Part shown: positions 52,036 to 64,000 of the stretch, in pieces
How positions within the stretch are numbered: the first letter of the stretch is position 1
Layout: every line of letters begins with the position of its first letter
Source: Brachybacterium endophyticum
GTDB lineage: Bacteria; Actinomycetota; Actinomycetes; Actinomycetales; Dermabacteraceae
NCBI RefSeq assembly: GCF_003130585.1
Contig: NZ_QFKX01000005.1
Span: 1-64,000 of the forward strand
Length of the DNA stretch: 64,000 nucleotides
Direction: 5' to 3'
Notes under the pieces: generated by a model
The model's input: the letters and a program-made list of their open reading frames with translations, nothing else
Database searches by the model: none
What the model was told of the DNA's origin: nothing
Position numbers and translations under genes: made by a program

Positions 52036-53373
52036 ATGACGTGGATCCTGCTTGCTGCAGGCATCGTTCTCACGCTGGGCACGGCGGTCTTCGTCGCCTC
52101 CGAGTTCTCCCTGGTGGCGCTCGACCGCCACACAGTCGAGAAGGCCCGGGACGACGGCGACAAGAGGGCCGGCGGCGTCCTGCACGCGCTCACGCACCTC
52201 TCGACGAACCTCTCCGGTGCGCAGCTGGGCATCACCATCACCACCCTGCTGTTCGGCTTCGCCGTGCAGGACCCGCTGGCCGGTCTGCTCGCGCCGCTGG
52301 GACGGTTGGCGGGTCTGGGCGAGTCGGTCGCGGTGCCGGCCTCCGTGATCGTCGCGATGGTGATCGCCTACGCCTTCTCGATGATCTTCGGGGAGCTGGT
52401 CCCCAAGAACCTCGCGATCGCCACACCGATGGGCACCGCCCGCATCGTGGCGCCGCTCCAGCACGGCTTCACCGTCTTCTTCAAGCCCCTGATCGCCGTC
52501 TTCAACGCGACCGCGAACGCCGTGCTGCGCCTGGTGAACATCGAGCCGCAGGAGGAGCTCTCCGCCGCCCGCTCGCCCGCGGAGCTGGAGTCCCTGGTGC
52601 GTCACTCCGCACGTGCCGGCACCCTCGACGAGGGGACCGCCGTCCTGATCAGTCGCACCCTGCAGCTCGGGGACCGCGAGGCGGGCGACGTCCTCACCCA
52701 CCGCGGGGCCATGGTCAGCGTGGGCGCGGACACCAGCGCCCAGGAGGTTCTCGAGCTCTCGCGCACCACCGGGCACTCCCGCTTCCCGGTCACCGACGGG
52801 GGAGAGGACGACATCGTCGGCGTGGTCCAGGTGCGCCAGGCCGTGGGCGTGCCCCGTGCGAGCCGATCCCGCACACCCGTCAGCGAGCTGATGGCGGAGA
52901 TCCCGCGCGTGCCGGAGACCGTCCCGCTGGACGACCTCCTCCTCGAGCTCCGCGACGTCGGCGCTCAGCTGGCCGTCGTGGTCGACGAGTACGGCGGCAC
53001 CTCCGGCATCGTCACGCTCGAGGACGTGATCGAGGAGATCGTGGGCGAGGTCAGCGACGAGCACGACGACGACGAGCCCGAGCGGTTCCTCCCCGACGGC
53101 GAGGACGGCTGGTCCGTCAGCGGGCTCATGCGGCCCGACGAGATCCGCCGCGAGCTCGGCGTGCGCGTCGCGGAGTCCAGCGAGTACGACACCCTGGGTG
53201 GACTCGTCATGGACACCCTGCACCGGGTGCCCTCGCGGGGTGACGTCCTGGAGACCGGGGGACTGCGCCTGGAGGTGCTCGAGATGGACGGCCGCCGCGT
53301 CGACCAGGTGAGGCTGTCGGTGATCGACCCCGACATCCTCGTGCGCACCGAGGAGGCCGACGAGGATGAGTGA
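52036..53373 (+). CDS. Hemolysin-family CBS-domain membrane protein (CorC/HlyC type)
   Basis: A 445-residue protein started at the ATG of TWILLAAGIVLTLG. It has a DUF21-type membrane domain of about four helices (conserved FGELVPKNLAI near 127), a pair of CBS domains (about 215-340, with AVVVDEYGGTSGIVTLED), and a CorC_HlyC C-terminal domain. The family is linked to magnesium/cobalt handling; the name hemolysin is historical. It overlaps the next, paralogous gene by 8 bp. Confidence 0.88.
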   Translation: MTWILLAAGIVLTLGTAVFVASEFSLVALDRHTVEKARDDGDKRAGGVLHALTHLSTNLSGAQLGITITTLLFGFAVQDPLAGLLAPLGRLAGLGESVAVPASVIVAMVIAYAFSMIFGELVPKNLAIATPMGTARIVAPLQHGFTVFFKPLIAVFNATANAVLRLVNIEPQEELSAARSPAELESLVRHSARAGTLDEGTAVLISRTLQLGDREAGDVLTHRGAMVSVGADTSAQEVLELSRTTGHSRFPVTDGGEDDIVGVVQVRQAVGVPRASRSRTPVSELMAEIPRVPETVPLDDLLLELRDVGAQLAVVVDEYGGTSGIVTLEDVIEEIVGEVSDEHDDDEPERFLPDGEDGWSVSGLMRPDEIRRELGVRVAESSEYDTLGGLVMDTLHRVPSRGDVLETGGLRLEVLEMDGRRVDQVRLSVIDPDILVRTEEADEDE

Positions 53374-54418
53374 TTCCGCAGCCCTGCTGCTGGGCCTCGC
53401 CATGCTGGTGGGCAACGCCTTCTTCGTGGGGGCCGAGTTCGCCGTCATGAGCGCGCGGCGCAGCCAGCTCGAACCGCTCGTCGAGGCGGGCCGACCGGGT
53501 GCGAGGACCGCCCTGTGGGCCGTCGAGCACGTCTCCGTGATGCTCGCGGCCGCCCAGTTCGGCGTCACCGTGTGCTCGGTGACCCTGGGCGCCGTCGCCG
53601 AGCCCGCGATCGCGCACTACCTCGAGCCCCTGCTCGAGCACCTCTCGGTGCCCGTGGTGCTCACCCACCCGATCGCCTTCGTGGTGGCCCTGCTGATCGC
53701 CTCCTACCTCCACGTGGTCTTCGGCGAGATGGTCCCCAAGAACATCTCGATCGCCGTGCCCGTGGGCGCGGTGCTGGTGCTCGCCACGCCCCTGGTGATG
53801 GTGGCGCGCGTGTTCACCCCGATCATCTGGCTGCTGAACCACACCGCGAACATGGTGCTGCGCCTGATCGGGGTGCAGCCGAAGGACGAGGTCGAGAGCC
53901 GCTTCACCGCCGAGGAGATCTCCGCGATCGTCGACGAGTCGCGACGCGAGGGCCTGCTGGAGGACGAACAAGGCCTGCTGCAGGGCGCCCTGCAGTTCTC
54001 CGATCGCAGCGCGGGCGACGTGATGGTGCCGATGACCGAGGTCATCACCGTCACCTACGACGTCACGCCCGCCCAGATCGAGCAGATCGTCTCGCGCACC
54101 GGCTACAGCCGCATCGGCGTGCGCAACGACGCCGGGGACCTGGTGGGGTACGTGCACCTCAAGGACGTGCTGCTGCCGGCCGACGCCCCGGACGAGGACT
54201 ACGAGCGTCCGATCCATCCCGGGATCGTGCGTGCCGTGGTCTCGGTGGCCTCCGACGACGAGATCGAGGAGACGCTGCGCGCCATGCAGTACAACGGCGC
54301 CCACCTGGCGAGGGTCGACGCACCGACGTCCCGCAGCGTCGGCGCCGTCTTCCTCGAGGACGTCCTCGAGGAGCTGGTGGGCGAGGTCAAGGACGTCATG
54401 CAGCGCTCGCGGGCGTGA
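53366..54418 (+). CDS. Second hemolysin-family CBS-domain membrane protein
   Basis: A 350-residue paralogue of the preceding protein, with the same DUF21 domain (VFGEMVPKNISIAV near 120) and tandem CBS domains (SDRSAGDVMVPMTEV, then GAVFLEDVLEELVGEV). It ends after the CBS pair and lacks the CorC_HlyC domain, as is common for the second member of such pairs. It overlaps the upstream gene by 8 bp, so the two are co-translated and may form a hetero-oligomer. Confidence 0.87.
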   Translation: MSDSAALLLGLAMLVGNAFFVGAEFAVMSARRSQLEPLVEAGRPGARTALWAVEHVSVMLAAAQFGVTVCSVTLGAVAEPAIAHYLEPLLEHLSVPVVLTHPIAFVVALLIASYLHVVFGEMVPKNISIAVPVGAVLVLATPLVMVARVFTPIIWLLNHTANMVLRLIGVQPKDEVESRFTAEEISAIVDESRREGLLEDEQGLLQGALQFSDRSAGDVMVPMTEVITVTYDVTPAQIEQIVSRTGYSRIGVRNDAGDLVGYVHLKDVLLPADAPDEDYERPIHPGIVRAVVSVASDDEIEETLRAMQYNGAHLARVDAPTSRSVGAVFLEDVLEELVGEVKDVMQRSRA

Positions 54419-54636
54419 CACGTCCGACACGTCCCTCGACCTGTCCGGTCAAGTCTCTTTACCTCCGGGCGAGCTGCGGCAAAGGTTCGGCAATGTCCGC
54501 CCTCCACGGAACGGTGCGCCGCGCGCGAGCGGTAGTTTGATCCGCGTTGTTCGGCGACGCGTCCTTCCCCTGTCCGGCGTCGCACCCGGGCACCAGAGGA
54601 CCCTCGCGTCTCCGATCGACCCCCAGGAGCACCCCC

Positions 54637-55407
54637 GTGGCGAACCACCGCGCCCTCGGCCGCGCACACGTGCGCAACCTGCACACAGGCCATGCCTCGC
54701 ATCGTGACTCGGCCGTCCGTGCCGGTGTGGCGAAGGTGGGTGTGCTGGGTGCCCTGGCGACCGCCACCATCGCCTTCCCGCTCGCCTCCGCGAGCGCCGG
54801 TGGCCAGACCTCCCCGCTGCCCAGCATCGCCGGCGGCCAGAGCGCCTCGCAGGCCGAGAGCGCCCGCGCCGCGGTCGCCGAGCAGTCCGCGCCGGTCGCG
54901 ATCCAGGAGGTCGGCGACTCGGCGGCGGGCACCGACTCCGCCTCCGATGCCGACGCCGCGATGAGCGTGAAGAAGTCGCCCAACGCCGAGGCGATCGAGA
55001 AGCTGGGCGGGGAGTCCCAGGAGGGGTTCATCCACCCTGTCGACGCACGCATCACCTCGGGCTTCGGCAAGCGTGTCCACCCGGTCCTGCACACCGTCAA
55101 GGAGCACGACGGCGTGGACTTCGCCGCCGCCTGCGGATCCGACGTGCGGGCCGCCGGCGCCGGCACCGTGGTGGCCGTCGAGCAGAACTCCGCCTCCGGC
55201 AACCGCGTGAAGATCGACCACGGCGACGGCGTCATCACCGGCTACTACCACCTCTCCTCCTTCGACACGAAGGTCGGGGACAAGGTCGATCAGGGTGACG
55301 TGATCGGCAAGGCCGGCTCCACCGGTCGCTCGACCGGCTGCCACCTGCACTTCGCCAAGATGGACGAGTCCGGGACGTACTCGAACCCGATGTCGCTGCT
55401 GAAGTGA
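54637..55407 (+). CDS. M23-family metallopeptidase (peptidoglycan hydrolase)
   Basis: A 256-residue exported protein started at a GTG with a CAGGAG site. The N-terminal part has a long basic lead and hydrophobic core (VGVLGALATATIAFPLASASAG), giving a signal peptide with cleavage near residue 53. After an Ala/Ser-rich linker the M23 domain reads GFGKRVHPVLHTVKEHDGVDF (H-x3-D metal site) and CHLHFAKM (H-x-H). These residues bind zinc in LytM-type endopeptidases, so it should cut cross-links in the cell wall. It overlaps tsaD by 4 bp. Confidence 0.88.
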   Translation: MANHRALGRAHVRNLHTGHASHRDSAVRAGVAKVGVLGALATATIAFPLASASAGGQTSPLPSIAGGQSASQAESARAAVAEQSAPVAIQEVGDSAAGTDSASDADAAMSVKKSPNAEAIEKLGGESQEGFIHPVDARITSGFGKRVHPVLHTVKEHDGVDFAAACGSDVRAAGAGTVVAVEQNSASGNRVKIDHGDGVITGYYHLSSFDTKVGDKVDQGDVIGKAGSTGRSTGCHLHFAKMDESGTYSNPMSLLK

Positions 55408-56468
55408 GCACCGTGCCCGTCGTCCTCGGTGTCGAATCCTCCTGCGACGAGACCGGCTTCGCCCTCGTCAGCAACGGCGAGCTGCTCGGCCAGGGCCTCG
55501 CCTCGAGCGCCTCGAAGCACGCGGAGTTCGGGGGAGTGGTCCCCGAGATCGCCGCCCGCGCCCACCTCGAGGCCGCGGTGCCGACCCTGCAGATCGCCCT
55601 GCACGACGCCGGCGTGAACCTGCGCGACATCACGCACGTGGCCGCCACCTCCGGGCCGGGCCTGGCGACTGCCGTGCACGTCGGCCTCGCCGCGGCCAAG
55701 TCGGTCGCCTGGTCGCTCGACGTCCCGCTGTACGGGGTGCACCACCTGGCCGGCCACGCCGCCGCCGACACCCTCGAGCACGGGCCGCTGCCCGAGCAGG
55801 CGGTCATCCTCATCGTCTCCGGTGGGCACACCTCCGTCCTCCACGTGAAGGACCTGGTGCGCGACCCCATCGAGCACCTCGGCGACACCCTGGACGACGC
55901 CGCCGGCGAGGCCTTCGACAAGGTCTCCCGCCTGCTGGGCCTGGGATACCCGGGTGGCCCCGCGATCTCCAAGGCCGCCGTGGGCGGGGACCCGGAGGCC
56001 TTCTCCTTCCCTCGCGCGATGCTGCGGCCCGGCGACGCCCCCTACGCCTTCTCCTTCTCCGGTCTGAAGACCGCCGTGGCGCGCACGGTCGAGACCATCG
56101 AGCGCGCCGGCGACGCCGTCCCGGTCGCCGACATCGCCGCCTCCTTCGAGCAGGCGGTCGTGGACGTGCTGGTCACCAAGTCGCTGCGTGCGGTCCAGGA
56201 GAAGGGCCTCGAGACCCTCGTGATCGTCGGCGGGGTCGCGGCGAACCAGCGTCTGCGGGCGGTCGCCCAGGAGCGCTGCGACGCCGCGGGCGTCGAGTTG
56301 CGGATCCCGCCGATCCGCCTGTGCACCGACAACGGCGCGATGATCGCCGCCGTCGGCGACCTGCTCGTGCGCGCCGACGCCGAGGCTGACGGGCTCGGCA
56401 TCGCCGCGGACCCCTCGGCCGTGCTGCACGGCGCGCAGCTGCCGCTGCCTGCCGGCTTCCAGGTCTGA
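55404..56468 (+). CDS. tsaD: tRNA threonylcarbamoyladenosine synthase subunit
   Basis: A 354-residue protein of the Kae1/TsaD family, starting with the GTG that overlaps the peptidase stop. Motifs: VVLGVESSCDETG at the start, AARAHLEAAVP and VHHLAGHAAA (metal-binding histidines), VSGGHTSVLH, LDDAAGEAFDKV, and GGVAANQRLR. It transfers threonylcarbamoyl to A37 of tRNAs with TsaB, TsaE and TsaC, whose genes are not seen here. The 78 bp to the tRNA gene contains no other feature. Confidence 0.93.
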   Translation: MSTVPVVLGVESSCDETGFALVSNGELLGQGLASSASKHAEFGGVVPEIAARAHLEAAVPTLQIALHDAGVNLRDITHVAATSGPGLATAVHVGLAAAKSVAWSLDVPLYGVHHLAGHAAADTLEHGPLPEQAVILIVSGGHTSVLHVKDLVRDPIEHLGDTLDDAAGEAFDKVSRLLGLGYPGGPAISKAAVGGDPEAFSFPRAMLRPGDAPYAFSFSGLKTAVARTVETIERAGDAVPVADIAASFEQAVVDVLVTKSLRAVQEKGLETLVIVGGVAANQRLRAVAQERCDAAGVELRIPPIRLCTDNGAMIAAVGDLLVRADAEADGLGIAADPSAVLHGAQLPLPAGFQV

Positions 56469-56546
56469 GACCTGTGCCTCACTCCCGGCGACGAGCCCGG
56501 GTGCGGACGTGCACGACCGCGTCCTCGCGCTAGACTGGCTCGGTCC

Positions 56547-56619
56547 GCCCGCGTAGCTCAGTGGATAGAGCGTCTGCCTCCGGAGCAGAAGGTCGTAGGT
56601 TCGAATCCTGTCGCGGGCA
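56547..56619 (+). tRNA. tRNA-Arg (anticodon CCG)
   Basis: A 73-nt cloverleaf: acceptor GCCCGCG/CGCGGGC with discriminator A, a D arm with GCTCAGTGGATAGAGC, an anticodon arm TCTGC-CTCCGGA-GCAGA with CCG at the middle, and T-arm GGTTCGAATCC. The 3' CCA is not encoded. A terminator follows at once. Confidence 0.93.
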
Positions 56620-56625
56620 CCGGAA

Positions 56626-56668
56626 GAGCCCCCGGCCCCGGATCCTCGAGATCCGGGACCGGGGGCTC
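56626..56668 (+). terminator. Terminator of the tRNA-Arg gene
   Basis: GAGCCCCCGG and CCGGGGGCTC flank an inner GGATC/GATCC stem, seven bases after the tRNA. The same style of hairpin follows the tRNA fragment at 35952. Confidence 0.85.
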
Positions 56669-56710
56669 CGTCGTGCGTCCGGGGAGGGACCGACGCCCGC
56701 GCCGGGCCCG

Positions 56711-58960
<2,250 letters not shown>

Positions 58961-59359
58961 GGGGGCCTCCTCGGGGTGGTGGATGACACCGACGACACTA
59001 GCAAGTGGGCGGGGTCACCCGGACCGCCCGGCCGTCGCGGACGGACACTCGCAGCGGGGGAGCAGATCATCCGTTACGCGCGCGCTGACCTGCGACGTCG
59101 GTGGTGGTCGGTGCGTGCTGTCCGAGCACGGGGCGAGCACCGCACCCCGCCCGCACGGGACGGGAGGTGCACGTTCCGGGCGCGCGGCCTCGTGCGGGGC
59201 CTCAGAGCGTGGACGCGCTCTGCGCAGCGCGGCGCCCGCCGCATAGGCTTCCCCGGGAGTTCTGTGCCGCGGCCCTCTGCGCCGCCCGGTGCGGCACGGC
59301 CCGCCCGGACCCCTCAGCCCGACCCGCCGACCAGCCCGACCCAGAGGAGGCCTCGCGCC
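58961..59359. other. Divergent gap between otsAB and lysA
   Basis: About 400 bp. Open frames run through it on the plus strand, but they lie opposite otsAB and have no protein-like content. The last bases hold the GAGGAGG ribosome site of lysA at 59344-59350. No riboswitch is recognised. Confidence 0.5.
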
Positions 59360-60772
59360 ATGCGAGCCCATGAAGCAGGAGCACTGCACGGCAACGACGC
59401 CGCCCCCACCTGGCTGCCCTATCCCGCCGACGTCAACGCCCTGATCCCCGGGCTCTGGTCCTCGACCTGCCGCAGGGACGCCGAGGGCGCCCTAGAGGTC
59501 GGAGGGGTCAGCGTGACGAGGATCGCCGAGGAGGCAGGGACCCCGACCTTCGTGGTCGACGAGACCGACTTCCGGGAGCGCGCCCGCGCCTTCCGGGACG
59601 CCTTCGCCACGGCCTTCGCCCCGCACGCCGGAGCCGACGTCTACTACGCGGGCAAGGCCTTCCTGTGCGGCGCGGTCGCCCGCTGGGTCCAGGAGGACGG
59701 GCTGGGGCTGGACGTCTGCACCGGCGGTGAGCTCGCGATCGCCCTGCGTGCGGGCTTCCCCGCCGAGCGCATCGCCCTGCACGGCAACAACAAGTCCGAC
59801 AGCGAGATCCGGCGCGCGCTCGAGGCGGGCGTGGGCCGGATCGTGATCGACTCCCTGCCCGAGATCGAGCAGGTCGCCGAGATCGCCGGCCAGCTCGACG
59901 TCACCGCTCCGGTGATGCTGCGCGTCACCACGGGCGTGGAGGCGCACACCCACGAGTTCATCGCGACCGCCCACGAGGACCAGAAGTTCGGGCTCTCGAT
60001 CACCTCCGGCGACGCCTTCACGGCCGTGCAGCAGGTGCTCGCGAGCGACCGGCTCGCCCTGCACGGGCTGCACTCGCACATCGGCTCCCAGATCTTCGAC
60101 GTCGGCGGCTTCGAGGTCGCCGCCCGGCGGGTCCTCGACCTTGTCGCCCGGATCCGGGCCGAGCTCGGCCACACGATCGACCACCTCGACCTCGGCGGCG
60201 GGTTCGGCGTCATGTACAACACCCAGCACACGCCGTCGACCCCGGAGCAGCTGGCCGGCGGCATCGCGGGGATCATCGAGAAGGAGTGCCACGAGCTCGG
60301 GCTCGAGGTCCCGCACGTGGCCTTCGAGCCCGGTCGCGCGATCGCCGGCCCCTCCACGCTGACCCTGTACGGCGTCGGCACCGTCAAGGACGTCCGGCTG
60401 GGCGGGCCGCACCACCGTCTCTACGTCTCGGTCGACGGCGGGATGAGCGACAACGTGCGCACCGCCCTGTACGACGCCGACTACTCGTGCCTGCTGGCGA
60501 GCCGCGTCAGCGACGAGGCCCCCGAGGTGGTGCGCGTGGTGGGCAAGCACTGCGAGAGCGGCGACATCGTCGTCAAGGACGAGTACATGCCGCTCGACGT
60601 GCAGCGCGGCGACCTCGTCGCCGTCCCCGTCACCGGCGCGTACTGCTACTCCCTCGCCTCCAACTACAACCACGTGCCCCGCCCTGCGGTGATCGCCGTC
60701 AAGGACGGCCAGTGGCGCACCCTCGTGCGCCGGGAGAGCGAGGACGACCTGCTGGCCCTCGACGTCGGCTGA
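59360..60772 (+). CDS. lysA: Diaminopimelate decarboxylase
   Basis: A 470-residue PLP enzyme started at the ATG ten bases after GAGGAGG. Motifs: VYYAGKAFLC (PLP lysine, about 99), LHGNNKSD, GLHSHIGSQIFD (about 235), LDLGGGFGV, FEPGRAIAGPS, and GKHCESGDIVVKD, where the Cys from the partner subunit completes the site. It makes lysine from meso-diaminopimelate. The gene begins the aspartate-family run lysA, hom, thrC, thrB, with 144 bp before hom. Confidence 0.94.
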   Translation: MRAHEAGALHGNDAAPTWLPYPADVNALIPGLWSSTCRRDAEGALEVGGVSVTRIAEEAGTPTFVVDETDFRERARAFRDAFATAFAPHAGADVYYAGKAFLCGAVARWVQEDGLGLDVCTGGELAIALRAGFPAERIALHGNNKSDSEIRRALEAGVGRIVIDSLPEIEQVAEIAGQLDVTAPVMLRVTTGVEAHTHEFIATAHEDQKFGLSITSGDAFTAVQQVLASDRLALHGLHSHIGSQIFDVGGFEVAARRVLDLVARIRAELGHTIDHLDLGGGFGVMYNTQHTPSTPEQLAGGIAGIIEKECHELGLEVPHVAFEPGRAIAGPSTLTLYGVGTVKDVRLGGPHHRLYVSVDGGMSDNVRTALYDADYSCLLASRVSDEAPEVVRVVGKHCESGDIVVKDEYMPLDVQRGDLVAVPVTGAYCYSLASNYNHVPRPAVIAVKDGQWRTLVRRESEDDLLALDVG

Positions 60773-60916
60773 GGACGACCGGTCGAGGGACCTCGGCCGA
60801 GGACACAGAGCGACCCATGGCGACCCGTTCGCTCGTACGGTGCGGATACAGTGCAGCGTGACCGCAGGCCACACCGGACATCGCGTCGCCACCCGGAGAA
60901 CGCGGAAGGACCCCTG

Positions 60917-62242
60917 ATGACAGATCCCCTGCCCGACCACGCACCGCTGCGCGTCGCCGTCCTGGGCGCCGGCACCGTCGGAGCCGACGTGCTGCGTGTG
61001 ATCCGCACCAGCGCGGACGCGCTCACCCATCGCATCGGCGCCCCGCTCGAGGTCACCGGGATCGCCGTCACCGACCTCGCCCGGGACCGCGGGGAGCACG
61101 TGGACCGCCGGCTCCTCACCGACGACCCGGCCCTCGCGATCCGCGACGCCGACATCGTCGTGGAGCTGATGGGCGGCATCGAGCCCGCCCGCACCCTGCT
61201 GCTGGAGGCCATGGCGCACGGCGCGAGCGTCGTCACCGCGAACAAGGCCCTGCTCGCCAAGGACGGGGTCGCCCTCTACGAGGCGGCCGACGCCAACGGC
61301 GTGGACCTCCACTTCGAGGCCGCCGTCGCCGGGGCGATCCCGCTGGTGCGCCCGATCCGGGAGTCCCTCGCCGGCGACCACATCCAGAAGGTGCTGGGCA
61401 TCGTCAACGGCACCACCAACTACGTGCTGGATGCGATGACGCGCACCGGCGCCTCCTTCGACGACGCGCTCGCGACGGCGAAGGAGCTCGGATACGCCGA
61501 GGCCGATCCGACGGCGGACATCGAGGGCCACGACGCGGCAGCGAAGGCCGCCATCCTCGCCTCGCTGGCCTTCCACACCCGGGTCTCCCTCTCCGACGTC
61601 CACTGCGAGGGCATCACCACCGTCACGCCGGAGGACATCGCCGCGGCCGGCCGCATGGGCCGGGTCATCAAACTGCTCTCGATCGTCGAGCGCGTCGAGG
61701 AGGAGGGCACCGAGCGGGTCTCGGCCCGCGTGTACCCGGCGATGCTGCCCGACAGCCACCCGCTGGCCTCGGTCTCCGAGGCCTACAACGCGGTGTTCGT
61801 CGAGGCGGACGCCGCCGGCTCCCTGATGTTCTACGGCCAGGGTGCGGGCGGTGCGCCCACCGCCTCCGCCGTGCTCGGGGACCTCGTGACCGTCGCCCGT
61901 CAGCGCGTCCACGGCGGATTCGGCCCCCGGGAGTCGCGCTACGCGGACCTCGGCATCATCCCGCTCGACGGGCTGCGCAACGCCTTCTACGTCTCGCTGA
62001 CCGTGCAGGACAAGCCGGGCGTGCTCGCCGAGGTGGCCGGCACCCTGTCCTCCCACGGCATCTCGATCTCCACGATCCACCAGGAGACCGTGCCCGCTGC
62101 GGAAGGCGATCCCGAGCGCGCCCGGATCGGCATCGCGACCTACCGGGCGCTGGAGTCCGCACTGGAATCGGCGCTCGACGACCTCGACAGCTCCGGCGCG
62201 GTCCTGGGCATCGATTCCGTCATCCGCATCGAAGGAGAATGA
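60917..62242 (+). CDS. hom: Homoserine dehydrogenase with C-terminal ACT domain
   Basis: A 441-residue protein from the ATG following GGAAGGA. The Rossmann start is [14 protein letters not shown], and the catalytic segment runs through [17 protein letters not shown] to [21 protein letters not shown]. An ACT domain (about 355-441, [17 protein letters not shown]) usually gives feedback control by threonine. Upstream, within the 144-bp gap, a GATACAGT box could be a -10 element. It overlaps thrC by ATGA. Confidence 0.94.
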   Translation: MTDPLPDHAPLRVAVLGAGTVGADVLRVIRTSADALTHRIGAPLEVTGIAVTDLARDRGEHVDRRLLTDDPALAIRDADIVVELMGGIEPARTLLLEAMAHGASVVTANKALLAKDGVALYEAADANGVDLHFEAAVAGAIPLVRPIRESLAGDHIQKVLGIVNGTTNYVLDAMTRTGASFDDALATAKELGYAEADPTADIEGHDAAAKAAILASLAFHTRVSLSDVHCEGITTVTPEDIAAAGRMGRVIKLLSIVERVEEEGTERVSARVYPAMLPDSHPLASVSEAYNAVFVEADAAGSLMFYGQGAGGAPTASAVLGDLVTVARQRVHGGFGPRESRYADLGIIPLDGLRNAFYVSLTVQDKPGVLAEVAGTLSSHGISISTIHQETVPAAEGDPERARIGIATYRALESALESALDDLDSSGAVLGIDSVIRIEGE

Positions 62243-63306
62243 CACGCATGGCACACCAGTGGCGCGGCGTCCTCGCCGAGTACCGCGAGCACCTCCCGTT
62301 CTCGGACGAGGACACCCTGCTGACCCTCGGTGAGGGCGGCACCCCGCTTGTGCACTCGCCGACGCTCTCCGCGACGGTCGGGGCCGACGTGCACATCAAG
62401 GTCGAGGGCATGAACCCCACCGGCTCCTTCAAGGACCGGGGCATGGTCTCGGCGATGAGCAGGGCCGTCTCCGACGGCGCGAAGTCGGTCGTGTGCGCCT
62501 CCACGGGCAACACCAGCGCCTCGGCGGCGGCCTACGCGACGCGGGCGGGCATCACCTGCGCGGTGCTGCTGCCCCAGGGCAAGATCGCCGCCGGCAAGCT
62601 CGCGCAGGCCGTCGTCCACGGAGCCCGGCTGATCCAGGTCGAGGGCAACTTCGACGACTGCCTGGAGATCGCCCGCAAGCTCGACGCCGCGCACCCGGTC
62701 GAGCTGGTGAACTCCGTGAACCCGTTCCGCCTGCAGGGCCAGAAGACCGGTGCCTTCGAGGTCTGCGACGCGCTCGGGAAGGCCCCGGACATCCACGTCC
62801 TGCCGGTCGGCAACGCCGGCAACATCTCCGCCTACTGGATGGGGTACACCGAGTACCGCGACAAGGGCATCACCTCGTCCGCCCCTGCCATGTGGGGCTT
62901 CCAGGCCGAGGGCGCGGCGCCGTTCAAGGCCGGCCGTCCGATCACCGACCCGGAGACCGTGGCGACCGCCATCCGCATCGGCGCACCGGCGTCGTGGAAC
63001 CTCGCCGTGGCCGCCCGGGACGACTCCGGAGGACTCATCGACGCCGTCTCCGACGAGCAGATCCTCGACGCCCAGGGGCTCCTGGCCTCGGAGGTCGGGA
63101 TCTTCGTCGAGCCCGCATCGGCCGCGGGCGTCGCCGGGCTGCTCCAGCAGGCCGACAAGGGCGAGGTCCCGCGCGGCGCCACCATCGCGATCACCGTGAC
63201 GGGCAACGGCCTCAAGGACATCGACACCGCCCTCAGCCGCCAGGACCTCACGCCCACCGTGATCCCGGTGGACGTCGAGGCGGCGGCCGAGGCGATGGGT
63301 CTGTGA
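62239..63306 (+). CDS. thrC: Threonine synthase
   Basis: A 355-residue fold-type II PLP enzyme. The PLP lysine lies in [12 protein letters not shown] (about 58), followed by [19 protein letters not shown], and [14 protein letters not shown] near 193 (the glycine loop holding the cofactor phosphate). It converts phosphohomoserine to threonine. The ATG at 62239 overlaps the hom stop; an ATG three codons later is an alternative. Ten bases separate it from thrB. Confidence 0.94.
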   Translation: MTRMAHQWRGVLAEYREHLPFSDEDTLLTLGEGGTPLVHSPTLSATVGADVHIKVEGMNPTGSFKDRGMVSAMSRAVSDGAKSVVCASTGNTSASAAAYATRAGITCAVLLPQGKIAAGKLAQAVVHGARLIQVEGNFDDCLEIARKLDAAHPVELVNSVNPFRLQGQKTGAFEVCDALGKAPDIHVLPVGNAGNISAYWMGYTEYRDKGITSSAPAMWGFQAEGAAPFKAGRPITDPETVATAIRIGAPASWNLAVAARDDSGGLIDAVSDEQILDAQGLLASEVGIFVEPASAAGVAGLLQQADKGEVPRGATIAITVTGNGLKDIDTALSRQDLTPTVIPVDVEAAAEAMGL

Positions 63307-63316
63307 GGAGCTGCAG

Positions 63317-64000
63317 GTGAGGATCTCGACCGAGCGGGTCGCCGTGCGCGTGCCCGCCACCAGCGCGAACCTCGGCCCCGGCTTCGACGCCCTGGGACTC
63401 GCGCTGGCCCTGCACGACGACCTGGAACTGGAGGCCACGACCGGCCCCGTGGAGGTCACCGTCGAGGGCGAGGGCGCGAAGGACGTGCCGACGGGGGAGG
63501 AGCACCTGGTCGTCCGGGCCCTGCGCCGCGGGCTCGACCATGCCGGTGCCCCGCAGGTCGGGGTGCGCCTGCACTGCCGCAACCGCATCCCCCACGGACG
63601 GGGCCTGGGCTCGAGCGCGGCCGCGACCGTGGCCGGCCTGATGCTCGCGCGCCAGCTGCTCGGCGACCCCGAGGCCCTCGACGACCAGTCGGTGCTCGAC
63701 CTCGCCACCGAGATGGAGGGCCATCCCGACAACGCCGCGCCCGCGCTGCTGGGCGGTGTCGTGCTCTCCTGGACGGACCGCGTGGGCGCCCGCGCGGTGC
63801 GGCTGCAGGTCGCCCCCGATGGCATCGACCCCGTCGTGCTGCTGCCGTCGGCGACGCTGGCGACCAGCTCCGCGCGCTCGCTGCTGCCCGAGACGGTCCC
63901 CCACGCGGACGCCGCCTTCACGGCGGGCCGGGCGGCGCTGCTCGTCCACGCCCTCGCCACCGACCCCGCGCTGCTGCTCCCGGCGACAGAGGACCGTCTG
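63317..64000 (+). CDS. thrB: Homoserine kinase (cut by right edge)
   Basis: The first 228 codons are visible. RVPATSANLGPGFDALGLAL is the GHMP N-terminal motif and PHGRGLGSSAAATVAG (about 94) is the ATP loop. EGHPDNAAPALLGG (about 135) carries the substrate-binding Asp-Asn. Start is a GTG with GAGGAG upstream. It completes hom-thrC-thrB in one operon. The C-terminal part lies beyond the window. Confidence 0.93.
   Translation, partial: MRISTERVAVRVPATSANLGPGFDALGLALALHDDLELEATTGPVEVTVEGEGAKDVPTGEEHLVVRALRRGLDHAGAPQVGVRLHCRNRIPHGRGLGSSAAATVAGLMLARQLLGDPEALDDQSVLDLATEMEGHPDNAAPALLGGVVLSWTDRVGARAVRLQVAPDGIDPVVLLPSATLATSSARSLLPETVPHADAAFTAGRAALLVHALATDPALLLPATEDRL

Overview
The window looks like the chromosome of a high-GC actinobacterium, most likely order Micrococcales and close to Brachybacterium (inference from gene content, not a database match). 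Pointers are a fused Kgd-type 2-oxoglutarate dehydrogenase, the 24-residue ribosomal protein bL37, a SigR-type ECF sigma factor with an adjacent zinc anti-sigma factor, a PPi-type phosphofructokinase, a lysA-hom-thrC-thrB run, GTG starts, and many 4-bp ATGA/GTGA overlaps between genes.

The window has two parts. The left part (1 to about 35,990) is accessory. It opens with the C-terminal end of an Ig-like-repeat surface protein. A divergent type VII secretion (T7SS) locus follows at 1,245-14,795. Leftward genes encode WXG100-like proteins, a DUF6177-like protein, a 1,020-residue polymorphic toxin with a YeeF-type C-terminal nuclease, and a YezG-type immunity protein. Rightward genes encode an FHA-like membrane protein, a small membrane protein, EccD, a degenerate MinD/ParA-like protein and EccC. 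Next come a decayed nuclease-like pseudogene, a lipoprotein with a frameshifted signal peptide, a SHOCT protein, an HTH/nucleotidyltransferase pair, an HMCES/YedK-like protein, McrB-McrC, ParDE, an HTH-DUF3841-HTH operon behind an inverted repeat, an HhH-like protein with a small partner, a second Ig-like-repeat protein, a secreted nuclease and several orphans. At the right end lie a GNAT-like gene, an excisionase and a tyrosine integrase. A 3' fragment of an initiator-type tRNA follows, then a tRNA-style terminator, which marks one end of an integrated element. The matching full tRNA is not in the window, so the left boundary is unknown and the whole left half may be one island.

The right part (about 36,000-64,000) is ordinary core genome: alpha/beta hydrolase, SGNH esterase, PPi-PFK, HisN-type phosphatase, rsgA-aroA, a DoxX-like protein, sigR with its anti-sigma factor, bL37, a degenerate SGNH protein, kgd, a two-component system, two CorC/HlyC-type proteins, an M23 peptidase, tsaD, tRNA-Arg(CCG), fused otsA-otsB, then lysA, hom, thrC and the start of thrB.

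Points most worth attention: the reduced T7SS with its toxin/immunity pair; the island end at the tRNA fragment; the HTH-DUF3841-HTH operon and its operator-like repeat; an anti-sigma factor lacking the redox-trigger cysteine beside a sigR gene that appears to have a self-dependent promoter and an upstream in-frame start; and a 56-bp near-perfect palindrome downstream of that pair.
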